A stretch of 64,000 bases of DNA from UBA1731 sp045595285 (GCA_045595285.1 JAZOAC010000027.1:1-64000); one strand, 5' to 3'. Positions 27,259-36,657 are shown, numbered from the stretch's first letter. Program-made: numbers and translations. The notes: generated by a model from the sequence alone, not told the origin.

Positions 27259-28719
27259 ATGGACGACAAGGTAAAAAGATACGCCCGCTATCTGCTCATC
27301 ATGGCAGGTCTTGGCGGTCTCATATACGGAATTGACGTGGGAGTCTGCGCAGCCGCGTACCCCTACATCGAAAAGACATCCGACTTCACAAAAGCTCAGC
27401 TCGGACTCATCGTCGGCGCGGTGCTTTGGGGCTCGGTCGCTTCCTCTCTCTTCGCAGGCACTCTCTCCGAGTGGTTCGGGCGCAAGATCATCATAGTCGT
27501 CTCTGCGCTGTTCTTCACGCTCTCGATCCCCGTCATCTGCGCTTCCGGTCTCTTTGAGGGCGGGAACTTCATACTCATGACGATCGGACGCGGACTTCAG
27601 GGCGCATCCGCCGGTCTTGTTGGCGTCGTCGTTCCGATGTACCTTGCGGAATGTCTCGATTCCGACAGCCGCGGCAAGGGAACGGGCATGTTCCAGCTGC
27701 TTCTGACAATCGGTCTCGTGTTTGCCGCCGTGATTGGCCTTGTCGTGACCTCTGTCGTCGGCGCCGCTGACGACATGACGATCAAGGCCGCCTCCAAGAC
27801 GACCGCATGGCAGACGATCTTCTGGTGCTCGGCCGTTCCGGGCCTGATCCTTTTCTTCGGCGCGTTCAAGCTCAAGGAATCTCCGCGCTGGCTCTACAAG
27901 AAAGGCCGCAAGGATGAGGCTCTCGCCTCCCTCGCCGCGAACAACGGCGAAGAGAAGGCCAAGGAGATCCTCGCCGAAATGATCGCCGCTGACGAGGCGG
28001 ACGCGAAGGCGAAGGCGGAAATCGCGGCGAACGCCAAGAACGACACGCTCTTCCAGAAGAAGTACATCTATCCGTTCTGCCTTGCCGTTGTGATTCTCGC
28101 CTGCAACCAGACGACCGGCATCAACTCCGTTCTCAACTACTCCGTTGACATCTTCCAGAAGACCGGTCTTCAGGGTGCGTTCGCGAACTGGTCCGATCTT
28201 GCCATCAAGCTCGTTAACATGATTATGACGATCGTCGCATGTACGCTCGTCGACAAGAAGGGGCGCAAGTTCCTCCTCAAGATGGGCACGAGCGGAATCA
28301 TCATCGGTCTCAGTGGCGTCGGCGCGACGTTCCTCGCCATCTCCAACGGATGGCTTCAGGCTTCGCCCGTTACCGGCATCATCGCAACGCTCTTCTTCTT
28401 CATGTTCATCGCGTTTTACGGGGTCGGACCGGGCGTGTGCGTTTGGCTCGCGCTTTCCGAGCTCATGCCCACGCGCATCCGCGCAACCGGCATGTCCATT
28501 GCGATGATTATCAACCAGGGCGTCTCTGCGCTCATCGCCACGGTGTTCCCCACGTGGGTCGCCGCAACGAGCTTCCAGAGCGTGTTTTTCTGCCTTGCGG
28601 GCTTCACGGTGATCTACTTCATCGCGGCGGCGTTCTTCCTTCCTGAGACGAAGGGACGCACTCTCGAGGAGATCGAGAAGTACTTCACGACGGGCAGGAT
28701 GCCTGAGAAGAAGCAGTGA
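27259..28719 (+). CDS. MFS sugar porter (XylE/GalP type)
   Basis: 486 aa, about 12 membrane helices. Sugar-porter signatures are present: GLGGLIYGIDVGV in helix 1, EWFGRK between helices 2 and 3, KESPRWLYKKGR before the central loop, CNQTTGINSVLNYS in helix 7 and PETKGRTLEEIEKYF at the C-terminus. It imports hexose or pentose, probably by proton symport. The ribosome site AAAGGAA lies 18 nt after the kinase gene. Its stop codon overlaps the ATG of the next gene by one base, indicating translational coupling. Confidence 0.9.
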   Translation: MDDKVKRYARYLLIMAGLGGLIYGIDVGVCAAAYPYIEKTSDFTKAQLGLIVGAVLWGSVASSLFAGTLSEWFGRKIIIVVSALFFTLSIPVICASGLFEGGNFILMTIGRGLQGASAGLVGVVVPMYLAECLDSDSRGKGTGMFQLLLTIGLVFAAVIGLVVTSVVGAADDMTIKAASKTTAWQTIFWCSAVPGLILFFGAFKLKESPRWLYKKGRKDEALASLAANNGEEKAKEILAEMIAADEADAKAKAEIAANAKNDTLFQKKYIYPFCLAVVILACNQTTGINSVLNYSVDIFQKTGLQGAFANWSDLAIKLVNMIMTIVACTLVDKKGRKFLLKMGTSGIIIGLSGVGATFLAISNGWLQASPVTGIIATLFFFMFIAFYGVGPGVCVWLALSELMPTRIRATGMSIAMIINQGVSALIATVFPTWVAATSFQSVFFCLAGFTVIYFIAAAFFLPETKGRTLEEIEKYFTTGRMPEKKQ

Positions 28720-29552
28720 TGAAGATCAGGTTTCTCGGAACCGGAACAAGCGTCGGGGTGCCGCAGATTGGCTGCAGGTGCCCCGTATGCACATCATCCG
28801 ATCCAAGAGACCGCCGCCGCCGTACAGGCATCCATGTCAGCACGGAAAAGTCGGCGTTCCTCGTCGATACGCCCGTCGAACTGCGCGAGGCCTGCATCGA
28901 GTACGGAATCACGAAGGTGGACGCGGTGGTGTTCACCCATGCCCACATGGACCACGTGGCGGCATTCGACGATGTGCGCAGGTTCAACACCCTGAACGGA
29001 GAGAAGGTGCCGTGCGAGCCGGACGAGCCGGGCGCGAACGGCCGCACATTCCGGATCATAGGCAGGCCAATGAACTGCTATGCGTCGCCAGAGACCATCG
29101 AGTCGATGCGACACATCTTCCCGTACATCACCGGAAAGGCGAATCCGCACGGGCTGTTCCGTCCGATGATCGAGTTCGTTCCGGTCATCGCGCCGTTTTC
29201 CATCGGCGATGTGAGGCTCACTCCGTTCGAGGTGCCGCATGGACCCAAGACCTACGGCTACATGATCGAATGCGAGGGAGTCAGGGTCGGATACGCGAGC
29301 GACTGCAGCGGGCTGTCAGATTCGGCCATAGAACTTCTTTCCGGCGTGGATCTGATGGTGCTGGACTGTCTCCGCAAGCGCGAGCACCCCACGCATCTTT
29401 CTCTGGACCGTTCGCTGGACTACATCCGGCGAATCGGTGCGAAGCGCGGATTGCTCGTGCACATGTGCCATGACATCTCCCACGCGGATTATCTGAAGGA
29501 ACTCCCCGGAAACGTCCAGCCGGCCTATGACGGCCTTGAGGTTGTGCTTTGA
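28719..29552 (+). CDS. PhnP-like metallo-beta-lactamase-fold hydrolase
   Basis: 277 aa from ATG 28719 (GTG 28716 is a less likely alternative). The motif HAHMDH (74-79) binds the catalytic metals, with further ligands in VPHGPKTYGY, YASDCSG and LVHMCHD. The N-terminus has GTGTSVGVPQIGCRCPVC, whose three Cys (19, 21, 24) match the extra zinc site of PhnP cyclic phosphodiesterases. It probably hydrolyses a phosphodiester or cyclic nucleotide-like compound in the cytoplasm; the substrate is unknown. Its start overlaps the stop of the sugar porter gene. Confidence 0.87.
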   Translation: MKIRFLGTGTSVGVPQIGCRCPVCTSSDPRDRRRRTGIHVSTEKSAFLVDTPVELREACIEYGITKVDAVVFTHAHMDHVAAFDDVRRFNTLNGEKVPCEPDEPGANGRTFRIIGRPMNCYASPETIESMRHIFPYITGKANPHGLFRPMIEFVPVIAPFSIGDVRLTPFEVPHGPKTYGYMIECEGVRVGYASDCSGLSDSAIELLSGVDLMVLDCLRKREHPTHLSLDRSLDYIRRIGAKRGLLVHMCHDISHADYLKELPGNVQPAYDGLEVVL

Positions 29553-29566
29553 GAAAGGTTTTTAAA

Positions 29567-30397
29567 ATGACGAAAAATGCGTTCTTGGTTCTTCCTCTGC
29601 TCATGTCCCTTGCCGCTTTTGCGGCGCCGCCGCAGAGCGAGATATCCGTGAAGCTCATCCCAGACCGGCGCGAGTACGTGGTGGGTGAACGGCTCCGCGC
29701 AGTTGTCGACATCGCGAATTCCAGCGCCGATTCGATCGATGTCGGGAAGCCGGGTTCCGCCGACACGTTTCGCATAGAGGTCTTCCGCGCACGGGACATG
29801 GCAAGCCGTGACAGGGTCGGCGACAAGCCGTTGGTCGCGCCGTTCCTTCTGCACTCGTCCGAGGGACAGAAACTCGAGACGTTCATCGGCGACCATTTCC
29901 CGCTGCATGATCCGGTCCGCTATCTTGCGCGCGCCGTTCTGGTTCATGCCGGTTCGCGTTACGAATCCTCACTTGTCAGTTTTGACGTTGTACCGGGAAT
30001 GACAGTCGGAAAGGCGATGCAGATGTTCAGGAACAACCCTGGACTCAAGCGCACCTTTGAGATTGTGTACTGGATGCGCGGCCAGCGCGAGCATCTTTTC
30101 CTCAAGGCGAGCGATGAGGGCGGAAGGGTATGGCGCACCACCGATCTGGGGGGGCTGCTCCGCATCACGGAGCCGAAGATATCGGTGATGCCGAATGGCG
30201 AAGTGATAGTGCTCCATCGCGCCACGCAGAGCCAGTTCATGCGAAGCGTGTTCTGGAGCCTTCCAGATGCCCTTGACTTCAGGAAGCAGGAGCCTATGGT
30301 CGATCCGGATGTCGCCGGCTCACAGCGCATGCGGGACCTTTACATGGAGTCCGGCGGCGTTACTCCCGTGAAGAAGTCCTGGTGGAAGTTCTGGTGA
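29567..30397 (+). CDS. Secreted protein of unknown function
   Basis: 276 aa from ATG 29567, chosen because AAGG sits 8 nt upstream; a TTG at 29549 overlapping the previous stop is an alternative. Signal peptide MTKNAFLVLPLLMSLAAFA is followed by a beta-rich domain (KLIPDRREYVVGERLRAVVDIANSS) resembling Ig-like or intracellular-proteinase-inhibitor-type sandwiches, then a mixed domain with LHRATQSQFMRSVFW. It ends in the basic, aromatic tail KKSWWKFW. I do not recognise the family. It is last in the lepB operon. Confidence 0.65.
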   Translation: MTKNAFLVLPLLMSLAAFAAPPQSEISVKLIPDRREYVVGERLRAVVDIANSSADSIDVGKPGSADTFRIEVFRARDMASRDRVGDKPLVAPFLLHSSEGQKLETFIGDHFPLHDPVRYLARAVLVHAGSRYESSLVSFDVVPGMTVGKAMQMFRNNPGLKRTFEIVYWMRGQREHLFLKASDEGGRVWRTTDLGGLLRITEPKISVMPNGEVIVLHRATQSQFMRSVFWSLPDALDFRKQEPMVDPDVAGSQRMRDLYMESGGVTPVKKSWWKFW

Positions 30398-30449
30398 ACC
30401 GTATATGACGTAGGTCGGCGCCATTTTTGCGCATTTCACATTCGACTTA

Positions 30450-30458
30450 TGATACAAT
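30450..30458 (+). promoter_or_regulatory. Extended -10 of the ACP gene, near-leaderless
   Basis: TGaTACAAT, then ten bases containing GCGGC, then ATG 30469. The predicted leader is about 4 nt. Confidence 0.7.
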
Positions 30459-30468
30459 ATGCGGCAAC

Positions 30469-30732
30469 ATGAACAGAGAAGAGATTGAAAACAAACTGAA
30501 GGAGATCGTGGTCACATCCCTCGATCTTGAGGATATCACGGTTGCCGATATTGAGACGGACGTTCCGCTTTTCGGCGAGGGGCTTGGACTGGACTCGATA
30601 GACGCGCTCGAGCTTGGAATGGCCGTCAAGAAGGAGTTCGGCATAACGTTCTCGTCAAATCCGGCCGACAACAAGCAGATATTCCGCTCTGTGAAGACGT
30701 TGGCGGATTACATCCAGAGCCAGGGCAAGTGA
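30469..30732 (+). CDS. Acyl carrier protein
   Basis: 87 aa, acidic, four-helix ACP fold. The attachment site is GLGLDSIDALEL with Ser43 carrying phosphopantetheine. Start at ATG 30469 is set by the promoter; an upstream ATG at 30427 precedes the -10 box. It is immediately followed by an acyl/AMP ligase gene, so it is more likely a dedicated carrier for a special acyl product than the housekeeping fatty-acid ACP. Such ACP-ligase pairs occur in aryl polyene and related lipid clusters, but the ketosynthases and other cluster genes are missing here. Confidence 0.9.
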   Translation: MNREEIENKLKEIVVTSLDLEDITVADIETDVPLFGEGLGLDSIDALELGMAVKKEFGITFSSNPADNKQIFRSVKTLADYIQSQGK

Positions 30733-30755
30733 CGCGGAGATAGCGGTGGCGCTTT

Positions 30756-32015
30756 ATGCTTTGCGCGGTATTTGCCATCCTATTCGGGCTTTCGCTCCTT
30801 CCCGGGCGGAAGCCTTTGTGTCTGAGATTCGCGGAAAGGATATCGGAAGGGATACTTCCTGATGGTGCCGTCGGGTACTGCCGCCGTCTCACATGGGTGT
30901 GGTTCGCCCTGCTGGCATCGTGTTCGGCGTTTTCGCTGTCGGCGGCGGTGTGCGCCGGGAGGACTGGGCTTGTCGCATCTACGATTTTCACCTGCGCGCT
31001 GATTCCTCTGGCGTTCCTTGTTGAAGGTGCAGTCCGCCGTCGCAGGTTTTCGGTTGTCTTCCACACGAGCGGAAGCACATCCAAGCCGAAGGAGATCGTA
31101 AAGACGTTCGAGTCCCTTGCGAAAGAGGTCGCTTTCCACAGGAAAAGGCTTTCGATACCGGCGGGGACGCTTTTTCTTGCTACGATTGAGCCTCACCACA
31201 TGTACGGAAAGCTTTGGCGCGAACTTCTGCCTCCGGCGGCGAAGTGCAAAGTGGATCCGGATGTCATACTCGCGCCTGAACATCTGATCGCGAAGATGCG
31301 GTCTGCCGAAAAGGTCTTTTTCGTCACCACGCCGACGTTCCTCAAGCGGTTCTGCGCATATGCCGACCAGTATGAAGTGCCGCAGAACTGCGTCGAGATC
31401 GTCACGTCCGGCGCACTGCTGGATGCAGAGACGAGCGCGGCGGCAAAGCGGGTGTTCGGCATTGCCCCGCAGGAGATATTCGGTTCGACGGAGACGGGCG
31501 GAGTCGCATGGCGCAGGCAGGGCGGCGAAAATGCGGGTCCATACGACTGGACCGTGTTCGATTCCGTTGACGTGAGGGCCTCTGCGGACGGACGTCTGGT
31601 GGTGAACAGTCCGTTTTCCTTCCAGAAGGATTTTGTGATGGGGGATGGCGTCGAGATGTCTCCGGACGGCAGGCATTTCAAGCTGCTGGGGCGCAGGGAC
31701 CGTCTGGTCAAGATTGCGGAACAGCGGGTTTCTATGCCAGAGATGGAGGATCGGATCAGGAATCTGGATGGCATAGAGGATGTCGCGTTGACTGTCCTTG
31801 AGGGAGAGAAGGGGCCGTATCTTGGGGCGGTCATTGTGACTTCTGATGCAGGGTTCCACTCCCACGACGCAAAATCCGTGCTTGAGGTCAGGCGTCGTTT
31901 GACGCCGCTGTTTCCAAAAGGTACGGTGCCCAAGCGATACCGCTTTGTGACTGAACTTCCGCGCAATCCGCAGGGAAAGGTCACTACTACAGAATTGAGG
32001 GAACTTTTGGTATAA
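30756..32015 (+). CDS. Membrane-anchored AMP-dependent acyl ligase (COG4648-like N-terminus fused)
   Basis: 419 aa. Residues 1-92 hold about three membrane helices with GLSLLPGRKPLCLRFAERI and RRLTWVWFALLA, resembling the COG4648 membrane protein of aryl polyene clusters. The rest is a compact ANL-superfamily ligase: HTSGSTSKPK (103-112, phosphate loop), IFGSTETGG, GRRDRLVKIAEQRVSMPEMEDRI (hinge) and NPQGKV with the catalytic Lys near the C-terminus. The N-terminal subdomain usual in these ligases is very short. It presumably activates a carboxylic acid and loads the neighbouring ACP at the membrane. The start is fixed by an in-frame stop just upstream. Confidence 0.8.
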   Translation: MLCAVFAILFGLSLLPGRKPLCLRFAERISEGILPDGAVGYCRRLTWVWFALLASCSAFSLSAAVCAGRTGLVASTIFTCALIPLAFLVEGAVRRRRFSVVFHTSGSTSKPKEIVKTFESLAKEVAFHRKRLSIPAGTLFLATIEPHHMYGKLWRELLPPAAKCKVDPDVILAPEHLIAKMRSAEKVFFVTTPTFLKRFCAYADQYEVPQNCVEIVTSGALLDAETSAAAKRVFGIAPQEIFGSTETGGVAWRRQGGENAGPYDWTVFDSVDVRASADGRLVVNSPFSFQKDFVMGDGVEMSPDGRHFKLLGRRDRLVKIAEQRVSMPEMEDRIRNLDGIEDVALTVLEGEKGPYLGAVIVTSDAGFHSHDAKSVLEVRRRLTPLFPKGTVPKRYRFVTELPRNPQGKVTTTELRELLV

Positions 32016-32016
32016 T
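32008..32016 (+). promoter_or_regulatory. Extended -10 overlapping the ligase stop codon
   Basis: TGgTATAAT includes the TAA stop of the acyl ligase. The next ATG (32065) lies 48 nt downstream, so this unit has a leader with only a weak purine-rich ribosome site. Confidence 0.6.
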
Positions 32017-32064
32017 GGTCGGGATTTTTCTCTTTAATCCAATCACAAGAAAGCGAGACACTTA

Positions 32065-33105
32065 ATGGCTATCAACAGAAGAGACTTCATCTCAACGGCT
32101 GCGAGCGCATTTGCGTTCAGCGGATGCGCCTCTGCGGCGAAAGCGGTAAAGAATCCGGAGCCGAAGTTCATCTGGTCCTACCTTGCGCATTTCGGTGTGA
32201 ATTCATGGCGCGACGTCCCGCTCGAGACGCAGGATCCGTCCATGCCGGAGAAGTGGCTTACGCGCTGCTGCGCGAACCATGTGCGTTTCGACGAGCCTTC
32301 CTGGCAGAGGATCTCCGCCGCCCTTGCGAAGGCCGGCTGCAACCAGATAGTCATAGACCTTGCGGAGATTGTCGAGTATCCCAGCCATCCTGAACTCGCG
32401 GTCAAGGGGTCCTGGAGCGTGGAGAAGCTCCGCAAGGAGCTCGCCCGTCTGCGCGGAATGGGTTTTGAGGTGATTCCCAAGCTCAACTTCTCCGCATGCC
32501 ACGACACGTGGCTCAAGGACTACCACCGGATGGTCTCCACCAAGAAGTATTATCAGGTGTGCGAGGATGTCATCAAAGATGTCGCCGAAATGTTTGACTA
32601 TCCCCGCTACTTCCATCTTGGGTATGACGAGGAGACGCCCGGCCACCAGAGCCGCCATCTTTTCGCCGTGTGCCGTCAGGGTGATCTTTGGTGGCATGAC
32701 TTCCTCTGGTTCGCGAAGGTCACGGAGAAGACCGGCTGCCGCCCATGGATCTGGAGCGACTACATCTGGAACCACAAGGACGAGTTCCTCAAGCGTATGC
32801 CTAAGAGTGTTTTGCAGTCCAACTGGTACTATGGTGCGAGTTTTGACACCTCAAAGATGAAGCGTCCGTATGTCGAGGCCTACGAATGGCTCGACAAGGC
32901 TGGATTTGACCAGGTTCCCACAGGCTCGAACTGGAGCTGCGACACCAACTTCTCCGGCACTGTCAAGTTCTGTGACGAGAAGTGCCGCAAGGAGCTCATC
33001 AAAGGGTACATGATGGCTCCGTGGACGCGCACATTCGCGATTCACGAAGAGAAGTCGATGCAGGCCATCGATCAGCTTGCCGCCGCAATAAAAGCTCGTC
33101 CCTGA
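32065..33105 (+). CDS. Tat-exported TIM-barrel protein, GH20-like, probable lipoprotein
   Basis: 346 aa. The leader has NRRDFIS (4-10) for Tat export and a lipobox-like FSGC with Cys21. The body resembles a family 20 hexosaminidase barrel: KLRKELARLRGMGFEVIPKLNFSACHD, then YFHLGYDEET, with an Asp-Glu pair at the position of the GH20 catalytic residues, and RPWIWSDYIW. Similar Tat proteins are frequent in PVC bacteria. Hydrolysis of an N-acetylhexosamine is possible but not shown. It precedes a Tat-exported Gfo/Idh/MocA protein, so both may process the same sugar outside the cytoplasm. Confidence 0.65.
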   Translation: MAINRRDFISTAASAFAFSGCASAAKAVKNPEPKFIWSYLAHFGVNSWRDVPLETQDPSMPEKWLTRCCANHVRFDEPSWQRISAALAKAGCNQIVIDLAEIVEYPSHPELAVKGSWSVEKLRKELARLRGMGFEVIPKLNFSACHDTWLKDYHRMVSTKKYYQVCEDVIKDVAEMFDYPRYFHLGYDEETPGHQSRHLFAVCRQGDLWWHDFLWFAKVTEKTGCRPWIWSDYIWNHKDEFLKRMPKSVLQSNWYYGASFDTSKMKRPYVEAYEWLDKAGFDQVPTGSNWSCDTNFSGTVKFCDEKCRKELIKGYMMAPWTRTFAIHEEKSMQAIDQLAAAIKARP

Positions 33106-33159
33106 TTGCGCAGATCCTATTGACCACAGTAAACCATCACCGATACATAATCAACTGAC

Positions 33160-34680
33160 ATGTCATTCAATCGTCGTTCATTTTTGAAAGGTTTTGCCTT
33201 GTCCGCCGCAGTTGCGACAGGCGGATGCAGGAGTTTTTTCATCGGCAAGTCCGCCAAGGTCGTTCCGCCGGGGCAGAAGGTCCGTCTCGGCATCATAGGG
33301 TCGGGCGGAAAGGGGATGTACGACTGGACGCATCTTTATGCCGACGGCGCGGAGATTGTCGCGTTCTGCGATGTCGATTCCTTGATGATTGACGCGGCTC
33401 TCGCGAAATTCCAGGAGCTTGGCGGGAATGTGTCCAAGGTTCGACGCTACTCCGACTGGCGCAAGATGCTTGAGCGCGAAGAGCGCAACATCGATGCGGT
33501 CACGGTGTCCACGCCAGACCACATGCACGCGGCCATCGCCGTCACGGCGATGAAGCTCGGCATCCATTGCTATGTGCAGAAACCGCTTGTCCGCACGCTT
33601 TGGGAAAACAAGGTGTTCGGAGAGGTCGCCCGTGAGAACGGAGTGGTGACCCAGATGGGCAGTCAAGGCTCATCCGGCAGCGGGCATCGCCGCAATGTGG
33701 AGCTTCTGCAGCAGGGTGTGATTGGCGACATCAAGGAGATCCATGTCTGGACGGATCGGCCGATATGGCCTCAGGGACATGCGGCAAAGAGCTTTACCAG
33801 GCTCGCGCCTTCCAGTGTGCCGTCCAACCTGAACTGGGATGCCTGGCTTGGCTGTGCGTACAAGCGTCCGTTCATCGGCGACAGACCGGATTCCTACGTG
33901 TTCGATTTCAAGAACAGGTATGCGGAGAATATCAAGGGGGTTTACCACAGGTTCAATTGGAGAGCCTTTTATGATTTTGGCACCGGCGCATTCGGCGACA
34001 TGGCGTGCCATACAATGAACCTTCCGTTCCGCGGAGCTGAGCTTGGCGTCCCGACGAAGGCTGAATGCAAGATGTCCGTCGAACCAAATGATACGGCCTA
34101 TCCACTGCGTTCAATCGTAGAGGTTACCTACGCACCTCGCGCAAGCCGTGTTCGAGTTGGACACGCCCTCCCCGAGACGAAGGTCATATGGTATGATGGC
34201 GATCACCAGCCATCGGCCGAAATCATGCCACAGGTCGTCAATACGCTCAAGGCCGTTCCCCGTACCGGATGCTACATCATCGGGACGAAAGGTGTCGTAT
34301 GCTCGCTCAGCGACTATGGCCAGACGGCTCTCATAGCCCTCAACGGCGAGGATCGGGTGCGCAGCACAACCAAGCATCCTGCATGCACCGCGCTCGGCAG
34401 CTACATTCCGAGGCGCAAGGAGAAGGGCGAGCTTGGGATATACGGAGAGTTCCTTGATGCAATAAAGGGCGAGACGCCCGTCATCGGTGAAACGCACTCA
34501 CGCTGTTACGCCGACATCGAGCATTCCATTCCCATGATGGAGGGTATGCTTGTCGGATGCATCGCCCAGCGCATTCCTGGCGTGCTTGAGTGGGACAGCG
34601 CAAACCAGGTGTTCCTGAATAGCAGGGAGGCCAACGATTTTGTCAAGCCTCACATCCGTTCCGGCTGGGAGTTTGTCTAA
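33160..34680 (+). CDS. Tat-exported Gfo/Idh/MocA family oxidoreductase
   Basis: 506 aa. Twin-arginine leader NRRSFLKGF (4-12). A Rossmann domain follows with GIIGSGGKGMYD, then VSTPDHMHAAIA and CYVQKPL, the EKP-type active-site motif with Gln in place of Glu. The C-terminal domain has HRFNWRAFYDFGTGAFGDMACH. These enzymes oxidise or reduce sugars, often with tightly bound NAD(P), which fits Tat export of a folded holoprotein. A CATAAT box 8 nt before the ATG might give a leaderless start, but it lacks the TG extension. The ABC-F gene starts directly after its stop. Confidence 0.87.
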   Translation: MSFNRRSFLKGFALSAAVATGGCRSFFIGKSAKVVPPGQKVRLGIIGSGGKGMYDWTHLYADGAEIVAFCDVDSLMIDAALAKFQELGGNVSKVRRYSDWRKMLEREERNIDAVTVSTPDHMHAAIAVTAMKLGIHCYVQKPLVRTLWENKVFGEVARENGVVTQMGSQGSSGSGHRRNVELLQQGVIGDIKEIHVWTDRPIWPQGHAAKSFTRLAPSSVPSNLNWDAWLGCAYKRPFIGDRPDSYVFDFKNRYAENIKGVYHRFNWRAFYDFGTGAFGDMACHTMNLPFRGAELGVPTKAECKMSVEPNDTAYPLRSIVEVTYAPRASRVRVGHALPETKVIWYDGDHQPSAEIMPQVVNTLKAVPRTGCYIIGTKGVVCSLSDYGQTALIALNGEDRVRSTTKHPACTALGSYIPRRKEKGELGIYGEFLDAIKGETPVIGETHSRCYADIEHSIPMMEGMLVGCIAQRIPGVLEWDSANQVFLNSREANDFVKPHIRSGWEFV

Positions 34681-36639
34681 TTGCTTGATTTCAGAAACAT
34701 ATCCGTCCATTACGGGCATCAGAATGTCCTGACGGACGTTACGTTCCGCGTAAACAAAGGTGAGCGTGTCGGCATCGTCGGACCCAACGGCAGCGGCAAG
34801 TCCACACTCTTCAAGATTGTGCTTGATGAACTTTCGACCGATCATGGCGAGCTCATAATCGAAGGTTCGCCCACGATAGGTTCGACCCGACAGAATCCGG
34901 AGCCTGAATTCCCCGAGGAGACGCTTCTCCAGTATGCCGTGCGCGGAGTGCCCGGCTTCTGCGACCTGGAGGCCAAGATGAAGTCCCTGGAGTCGCGCAT
35001 GGACGCCGGCGAGGATGTGTTCAAGGAATACGGCGAGGTCCAGACGGCCTTTGAGCACATGGGCGGCTATGATCTCGAGACGCGCGTGAAGGTGGCGCTG
35101 GGCGGCCTCGGCTTCTCCGTCGAGGAGTTCGACAAGCCGTTCAGGTCGTTCTCCGGAGGATGGCGCATGCGCGCCGAGCTGTCGCGCGTGCTTGCCTCCA
35201 CTCCTGACCTGCTTCTTCTTGACGAACCCTCCAACTACCTCGATCTGCCCGCGGTCGAATGGCTGCAGAAATATCTCAAGCAGTATCAGGGTACGCTCAT
35301 GCTGATCTCGCATGACCGATATCTGCTGAAGACGCTCACCGACATAATCGTCGAGGTCGATGCCGAGACCGTCACGAGGTACGAAGGCGATCTCGACTGG
35401 TACCTGCGGGAACGTGAGGTCAGGTACGAACACCTGAAGGCGGCGAAGGAGAACCAGGATCACCACCGCGAACAGCTCCAGCGCTTTGTGGACCGCTTCC
35501 GCGCCACCGCGTCCAAGGCGGCGCAGGCGCAGAGCAGGCAGAAACTCATCGACAAGATAGACGAGGTCCGCATCGTCCTGCCGAAACGCTATACGCAGTC
35601 CGGCAGGCTCCGCCTTGCGGAGCCGCCGTCCAGCGGCATCGAGATGTTCCGGTGCGAGGATCTCACGTTCTCCTATGACGGCGTGAAGAACATTCTGCAC
35701 GATGTTTCTTTCAACATCACCCGCGGCGACAAGGTGGCCCTCATCGGCTACAACGGTCTCGGCAAGACCACGCTAATGCGCATCATCGCCGGCACCCGCC
35801 AGCCCACGGGCGGCAAGGCCGTGCTTGGGCACAATGTTGTCCCCGGATACCTTTCGCAGGAGTTTGCGGAGACGATACCTCCGGACGTCTCCGTGTACAG
35901 AAACGCAAAGAACGCATGGGATGCGCACGGCGGCGGACCGGAGAAGCAGTTCCGCAACCAGCTTGGCGCGTTCGGCTTCGACGAAAACGACATCGAGAAG
36001 CCGGCCGGCGTCCTTTCCGGCGGCGAAAAGATACGTCTTGCGTTCCTGCGCCTTTTCCTCACCGCCCCCAATTTCCTCCTTCTCGACGAGCCTACGACCC
36101 ATCTTGACCTTGACGGACGCCGTCTTCTTCAGGATGCGCTCAAGAAATACTCCGGCACGATACTCATCGTTTCGCACGATATCGAATTCGTCCGCGAGGT
36201 GGCGACATCGGTACTGGAGATAACGCGTGAAGGGGTGCGGTCCTTCCCCGGCGGCTACGACTACTATTGCGAGAAGAAATCGCAGATGGCTGCGCAGTCC
36301 GGCGGTGTACGTTCGGCGTCCGCCCATGACGGTTCGCGTTCGCCTGACGCATCCTCCGCGCCGACGGCCAAGGAACTTCGCCAGCAGCGTGCCGCAGAGC
36401 GCGCGAAGAACGCGCCCCGCATAAAGGAGCTCAGGAGAAAGGTCGAAACCGCCGAGCGGAAGATCGATGAACTCCAGCAGAGTCTCGACACCGCTTCCGA
36501 AGAACTGTTCAACCCGAGGCCCACGACGAATTTCGAGGAGCTGAACAGAACGGTGCGCACGCTCCAGTTCGAGATCGACCGCTATACGGCGGAATGGGAA
36601 GAGGCTGCGACCGAGCTGGAGAGCCTTTCGCAGTCCTGA
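34681..36639 (+). CDS. ABC-F family ATPase (translation factor type)
   Basis: 652 aa with a TTG start directly after the preceding TAA; no other start is possible because of that stop. Two ABC domains: Walker A GPNGSGKST (about 33-41) with signature SFSGGWRMR and LLLLDEPSNYLD, then Walker A GYNGLGKTT (about 356-364) with VLSGGEKIRL and LLLDEPTTHLDL. An arm-and-linker segment lies between (EVRYEHLKAAKENQDHHREQ). A charged coiled-coil tail (about 565-652) is like that of Uup. It lacks membrane segments, so it acts on ribosomes rather than in transport. Which ABC-F subgroup it belongs to is not clear. Confidence 0.92.
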   Translation: MLDFRNISVHYGHQNVLTDVTFRVNKGERVGIVGPNGSGKSTLFKIVLDELSTDHGELIIEGSPTIGSTRQNPEPEFPEETLLQYAVRGVPGFCDLEAKMKSLESRMDAGEDVFKEYGEVQTAFEHMGGYDLETRVKVALGGLGFSVEEFDKPFRSFSGGWRMRAELSRVLASTPDLLLLDEPSNYLDLPAVEWLQKYLKQYQGTLMLISHDRYLLKTLTDIIVEVDAETVTRYEGDLDWYLREREVRYEHLKAAKENQDHHREQLQRFVDRFRATASKAAQAQSRQKLIDKIDEVRIVLPKRYTQSGRLRLAEPPSSGIEMFRCEDLTFSYDGVKNILHDVSFNITRGDKVALIGYNGLGKTTLMRIIAGTRQPTGGKAVLGHNVVPGYLSQEFAETIPPDVSVYRNAKNAWDAHGGGPEKQFRNQLGAFGFDENDIEKPAGVLSGGEKIRLAFLRLFLTAPNFLLLDEPTTHLDLDGRRLLQDALKKYSGTILIVSHDIEFVREVATSVLEITREGVRSFPGGYDYYCEKKSQMAAQSGGVRSASAHDGSRSPDASSAPTAKELRQQRAAERAKNAPRIKELRRKVETAERKIDELQQSLDTASEELFNPRPTTNFEELNRTVRTLQFEIDRYTAEWEEAATELESLSQS

Positions 36640-36657
36640 TTGATTCCTTGTCCAGTC

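Noticed and set aside
34498..35700. 400-codon minus-strand ORF
   Set aside because: Antisense to the Gfo/Idh/MocA and ABC-F genes, both of which have strong motifs.
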